From: Nitrosomonas eutropha
GTDB lineage: Bacteria > Pseudomonadota > Gammaproteobacteria > Burkholderiales > Nitrosomonadaceae
NCBI GenBank assembly: GCA_014584635.1
Contig: JACTML010000122.1
Coordinates: 1-27,055, forward strand
Direction: 5' to 3'
Length of the DNA: 27,055 nucleotides
Made by a program: the position numbers and the translations under genes. How positions within the stretch are numbered: the stretch's first letter is position 1; every line of letters begins with the position of its first letter. This document shows positions 24,004 to 27,055 of the stretch, piece by piece. The notes under the pieces are model-generated. The model did not search any database. It worked only from the letters and a program-made list of their open reading frames with translations, and had not been told where the DNA came from.

Positions 24004-26109
24004 ATGAAAAACCCGTTACTTGATTTTTCCGCGCTGCCACGTTACGAAGAAATTCGGAATGAACACATTACGCCAGCTATCGATGAGTTATTGCGTGATT
24101 GTCGCGCAGTAATGAATACGATTAAAAATTCATCTGAGGTTCCGGACTGGCAGGATTTTGTCCAGCCGATGGTGGATGTGAATGAGCGCCTGTCGCGCGC
24201 ATGGGGGCAGGTGGCGCATTTGAATGCAGTTATGAATAACCCTGAGTTGCGCGAAATCTACAATACCAATTTGCCTCGTATCACGCAGTATTACGTTGAA
24301 TTGTCGCAGGATCCGGTTTTGTTTGAAAAATTCAAACAGCTGCGGGCAGATCCGGCGTTTAATAATTTGAATCAGGCGCGCAGGAAAATTGTAGAAAATC
24401 AGTTGCGTGATTTTCGGTTGGGAGGTGCTGAGTTACCAGCTGGAGACAAGGCGCGATTCATGCAAGTACAGGAAGAATTGTCAGCGCTGAGTGCAAAATT
24501 CAGCGATAACCTGCTGGATGCAACCAATGCTTTTTCCCTGTTTACAGATAAACGGGAAGAGCTTGCCGGAATTCCTGAGGATGTATTGCAGGCAGCCAGC
24601 AAAGCAGCAGCTGAAGATACCTCAATAACTGTGCCAGGCTGGAAATTTACACTGCACGCACCTTCTTATTTACCGGTGATGCAGTACGCCGATAATCGCA
24701 GCTTGCGTGAACAAATGTATCGAGCATACACAACGCGGGCCAGTGAGCTTGAATCTGTTTCAGATCAGTCTGTGAACCGTGACAATATGCCTTTGATCGA
24801 GCAGATCTTGCGTCTACGTCGGGAAGAAGCCAGATTGCTGGGTTATGACTGTTATGCGCAAGTGTCTCTTGCCCCCAAAATGGCAGAAACACCGCAACAG
24901 GTGCTGGATTTCCTGAATGAACTGGCAGCTAAAGCCAGGCCTTATGCGGAAAGGGATTTGGCGGAGCTGCGTCAGTTTGCGGCAGATAAACTGAAACTGG
25001 CTCAGCTTGAGGTATGGGATATTGCCTATGTGAGTGAAAAATTGCGGATTGAGCGTTATGCTTTTTCTGATCAGGAGGTCAAGCAGTATTTTCCGGAAGA
25101 TAAGGTGTTATCTGGTATGTTTGGTCTGGTGGAAACGCTGTACGGCATCCATATCAGCGAGGCGGAGCAGGCACGTAACGTTCAGCGCTGGCATCAGGAT
25201 GTAAGGTTTTTTGATATTGCTGATAACAAGGGCAATCTGCTGGGGCAATTCTATCTGGATCTTTATGCACGTCCCGGAAAGCGTGGAGGAGCGTGGATGG
25301 ACGACGCCATAACACGTCGGCGAATCGAGGTGCCGGAAATCGGCCGTTCTGAAATCCAGACTCCGGTTGCGTATCTCACTTGCAATTTCTCCGCACCGGT
25401 GACAATCAATGATCATTTGCGTCCTGCGCTGTTTACGCATGATGAAGTTATTACTTTGTTTCATGAGTTTGGTCATGGATTGCATCATTTGCTATCCCAG
25501 ATGGATGAGCTGGGAGTTTCCGGGATCAATGGTGTCGAATGGGATGCGGTCGAGCTGCCAAGCCAGTTTATGGAGAATTTTTGCTGGGAGTGGGAGGTGT
25601 TGTGTGGCATGACTGCGCATGTGGAAACTGGTAACCCGCTGCCACGAGCACTATTCGACAAAATGCTGGCAGCAAAAAATTTTCAAAGCGGTCTCCAGAC
25701 TTTGCGTCAGATAGAATTTGCTTTATTTGACATGCACTTGCATACTGATTTTGATCCACAAGGCAGTGAAACGGTGCTGCAGTGTCTGGATAAAATCCGT
25801 CAACAGGTGGCAGTTATCATTCCACCGGACTTTAACCGGTTTCCGGGCAGCTTTGGGCATATATTTGCAGGTGGTTATGCAGCCGGTTATTACAGCTATA
25901 AATGGGCGGAGGTATTATCTGCCGATGCTTATAGCCTGTTTGAAGAAAACGGTGCGGGAAAAGTGGTTAATGCAGCAACCGGCGAGCGTTTCTGGCGGGA
26001 AATTCTTGCTGTAGGCGGAAGTCGTCCTGCACTTGAATCGTTTATCGCCTTTCGTGGGCGCGAGCCGGAAATTGATGCGTTGTTACGTCATCATGGTATG
26101 GTAACCTGA
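24004..26109 (+). CDS. prlC: Oligopeptidase A (M3 metallopeptidase)
   Basis: A 701-residue cytoplasmic zinc endopeptidase that degrades small peptides, including cleaved signal peptides. The M3 zinc site HEFGHGLHH (H487, E488, H491) is intact, and the third ligand is a Glu in NGVEWDAVELPSQFMENF about 28 residues on. The start MKNPLLDFSALPRYEEIRNE and the late HIFAGGYAAGYYSYKWAEV are typical for oligopeptidase A, and the length is standard (about 680-700). ATG 24004 lies after an AT-rich stretch with no clear Shine-Dalgarno, and the 116 bases before it probably carry its promoter. carA follows after 216 bases. Confidence 0.95.
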   Translation: MKNPLLDFSALPRYEEIRNEHITPAIDELLRDCRAVMNTIKNSSEVPDWQDFVQPMVDVNERLSRAWGQVAHLNAVMNNPELREIYNTNLPRITQYYVELSQDPVLFEKFKQLRADPAFNNLNQARRKIVENQLRDFRLGGAELPAGDKARFMQVQEELSALSAKFSDNLLDATNAFSLFTDKREELAGIPEDVLQAASKAAAEDTSITVPGWKFTLHAPSYLPVMQYADNRSLREQMYRAYTTRASELESVSDQSVNRDNMPLIEQILRLRREEARLLGYDCYAQVSLAPKMAETPQQVLDFLNELAAKARPYAERDLAELRQFAADKLKLAQLEVWDIAYVSEKLRIERYAFSDQEVKQYFPEDKVLSGMFGLVETLYGIHISEAEQARNVQRWHQDVRFFDIADNKGNLLGQFYLDLYARPGKRGGAWMDDAITRRRIEVPEIGRSEIQTPVAYLTCNFSAPVTINDHLRPALFTHDEVITLFHEFGHGLHHLLSQMDELGVSGINGVEWDAVELPSQFMENFCWEWEVLCGMTAHVETGNPLPRALFDKMLAAKNFQSGLQTLRQIEFALFDMHLHTDFDPQGSETVLQCLDKIRQQVAVIIPPDFNRFPGSFGHIFAGGYAAGYYSYKWAEVLSADAYSLFEENGAGKVVNAATGERFWREILAVGGSRPALESFIAFRGREPEIDALLRHHGMVT

Positions 26110-26219
26110 GTATTTCTTGCAGTGTAATGAGGCAGATAATTGCAGAAAGCCAGCCAGAAATGATGGCGTTATTTTTCTGATGAACAGCACGATATTGGGA
26201 ATGAAAGTTAAGCGGTTTC

Positions 26220-26248
26220 TGGAAAAGCTGTGGCATCTTGCGTATAAT
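26220..26248 (+). promoter_or_regulatory. Candidate carA promoter
   Basis: TGGAAA (26220-26225) and a perfect TATAAT (26243-26248) are 17 bases apart, directed at carA. Transcription would begin near 26254-26256. This is the best promoter match I found in the window, although the -35 box matches only four of six. Confidence 0.55.
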
Positions 26249-26255
26249 TAACCCT

Positions 26256-26286
26256 AGCGGTAGAAATTAGTTCGAGCCGCTTTTTT
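26256..26286 (+). terminator. Small hairpin plus T6 in the carA leader (possible attenuator)
   Basis: AGCGG (26256-26260) and CCGCT (26277-26281) can pair across a 16-base loop, followed by TTTTTT (26281-26286). The element resembles a weak intrinsic terminator placed right at the start of the predicted carA transcript, 40 bases before its start codon. The stem is only five to six pairs, so function is uncertain. Confidence 0.3.
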
Positions 26287-26325
26287 CTGCCTGTCCATAT
26301 AATATTCAAGATATTAAGGAGCTTT

Positions 26326-27055
26326 GTGTCTAACCGTCCACGCGCTGTACTTGTTTTAGCTGATGGTACTGTTTTTCACGGAGATTCAATTGGCGCTGAA
26401 GGCTTGGCTGCTGGGGAAGTAATCTTTAATACAGCCATGGTCGGCTATCAGGAAATTCTGACTGATCCTTCTTATTGCCGTCAGATTGTGACGCTCACTT
26501 ATCCGCATGTGGGCAATACCGGTGTGAATGACGAAGATACCGAGTCTACGCTGGCTTCCAGAGCTATTCATGCAACAGGCTTGGTTATTCGGGATTTGTC
26601 GCTTGTTGCTAGCAACTGGCGCCATCGTCAATCTCTGCCTGATTTCCTTAAGCAACACGGTACATTGGCGATTTCCGGAATTGATACACGTAAACTTACA
26701 CGTATTTTAAGAGAGAACGGTACGCAGGCCGGCTGTATTATGGCTGGCCGTATCAACGAAGCTGAAGCGCTGCAGCAGGCGCAAGCTTTTCCCGGGCTGA
26801 CAGGAGTGGATTTGGTGCATGAGGTCAGCTGTCAACAGTCCTGGCGTTTCAATGAAAGTGAGCGGACTTCTGAAACCGGCTTGCGAATAGCTGTGCTGGA
26901 TTTTGGTGTCAGACGGTCAATTTTGGCTAAGCTGGTTGCATTGGGTTGTCATGTTGCTGTTTATCCTGCCTGGACCAATTCTGAAGAGATTCTTGCATCC
27001 CGACCTGACGGCATTGTGCTTTCTAATGGCCCTGGTGATCCACAGGCTTGTGATT
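26326..27055 (+). CDS. carA: Carbamoyl-phosphate synthase small subunit, 5' part (cut by window end)
   Basis: The glutamine-hydrolysing subunit that supplies ammonia to CarB for carbamoyl phosphate, used for both arginine and pyrimidines. The frame opens at GTG 26326 with AAGGAG four bases upstream and stays open to the last base, 243 codons. The CarA N-terminal domain is visible: VLVLADGTVFHGDSIGAEG, FNTAMVGYQEILTDPSY, TLTYPHVGNTGVN and ISGIDTRKLTRILRENG. The sequence ends at the start of the class I glutaminase domain (LSNGPGDPQACD), so the catalytic Cys lies beyond the window. It lies near the pyrR-pyrB-pyrC' block but has its own promoter. carB is expected downstream. Confidence 0.96.
   Translation, partial: MSNRPRAVLVLADGTVFHGDSIGAEGLAAGEVIFNTAMVGYQEILTDPSYCRQIVTLTYPHVGNTGVNDEDTESTLASRAIHATGLVIRDLSLVASNWRHRQSLPDFLKQHGTLAISGIDTRKLTRILRENGTQAGCIMAGRINEAEALQQAQAFPGLTGVDLVHEVSCQQSWRFNESERTSETGLRIAVLDFGVRRSILAKLVALGCHVAVYPAWTNSEEILASRPDGIVLSNGPGDPQACD

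Overview
The window reads as a stretch of betaproteobacterial chromosome. Gene content, protein style and the short repeat-like element at 15711-15855 suggest a Nitrosomonas-type ammonia oxidiser. That assignment is from recognition, not from a search. Genes are densely packed in short operons on both strands. I see no rRNA, tRNA, CRISPR array, plasmid or phage genes, or complete insertion sequence.

Layout. (1) 1-2946: the 3' end of an O-acetylhomoserine sulfhydrylase gene (+), converging on a frameshifted nnrS and an EpsC-type serine acetyltransferase gene (-). (2) 2947-5391: a 344-base non-coding stretch, then glucokinase and a DUF4126 membrane protein (+), then a DUF486 small membrane protein (-). 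(3) 5469-14417: a surface-glycan locus. Seven minus-strand genes run from 11020 down to 5469, mostly overlapping by a few bases: a CMP-KDO-synthetase-like enzyme, a frameshifted HpcH/HpaI aldolase, a 2-hydroxyacid dehydrogenase, an NAD-dependent sugar epimerase, a HAD phosphatase, a 6-phosphogluconolactonase homologue and a glycosyltransferase. Divergently on the plus strand lie a family-2 glycosyltransferase, an O-antigen-ligase/polymerase-like membrane protein and an O-methyltransferase. (4) 14470-15653: DUF2024, IalB-like and ArsC/Spx-like small proteins (+). (5) 15654-17980: a perfect inverted repeat and a MITE-like element, then the ribosomal operon rpsP-rimM-trmD-rplS (-) with a candidate promoter. 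(6) 18128-23887: glcF, coq7, then yqgE-ruvX-pyrR-pyrB-pyrC' (+). (7) 24004-27055: oligopeptidase A, then a promoter, leader hairpin and the 5' part of carA (+), cut by the window end.

How it works together. The seven-gene operon looks like a self-contained route to a CMP-activated 2-keto-3-deoxy sugar acid: an aldolase to add pyruvate, dehydrogenase and epimerase to shape the sugar, a phosphatase and lactonase-like enzyme, a cytidylyltransferase to activate it and a glycosyltransferase to attach it. The divergent genes would assemble or decorate the surface polymer. The sugar is not known, and the cytidylyltransferase departs from classical KdsB at several positions, so this is the best candidate here for an undescribed system. 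The pyr cluster has the same gene order I recall from pseudomonads; its pyrC copy lacks the metal-binding HxH, so it should be the non-catalytic partner of aspartate transcarbamoylase.

Two genes (nnrS, aldolase) carry single frameshifts with both halves well preserved. They could be recent pseudogenes or sequence errors; this cannot be decided from the window alone.
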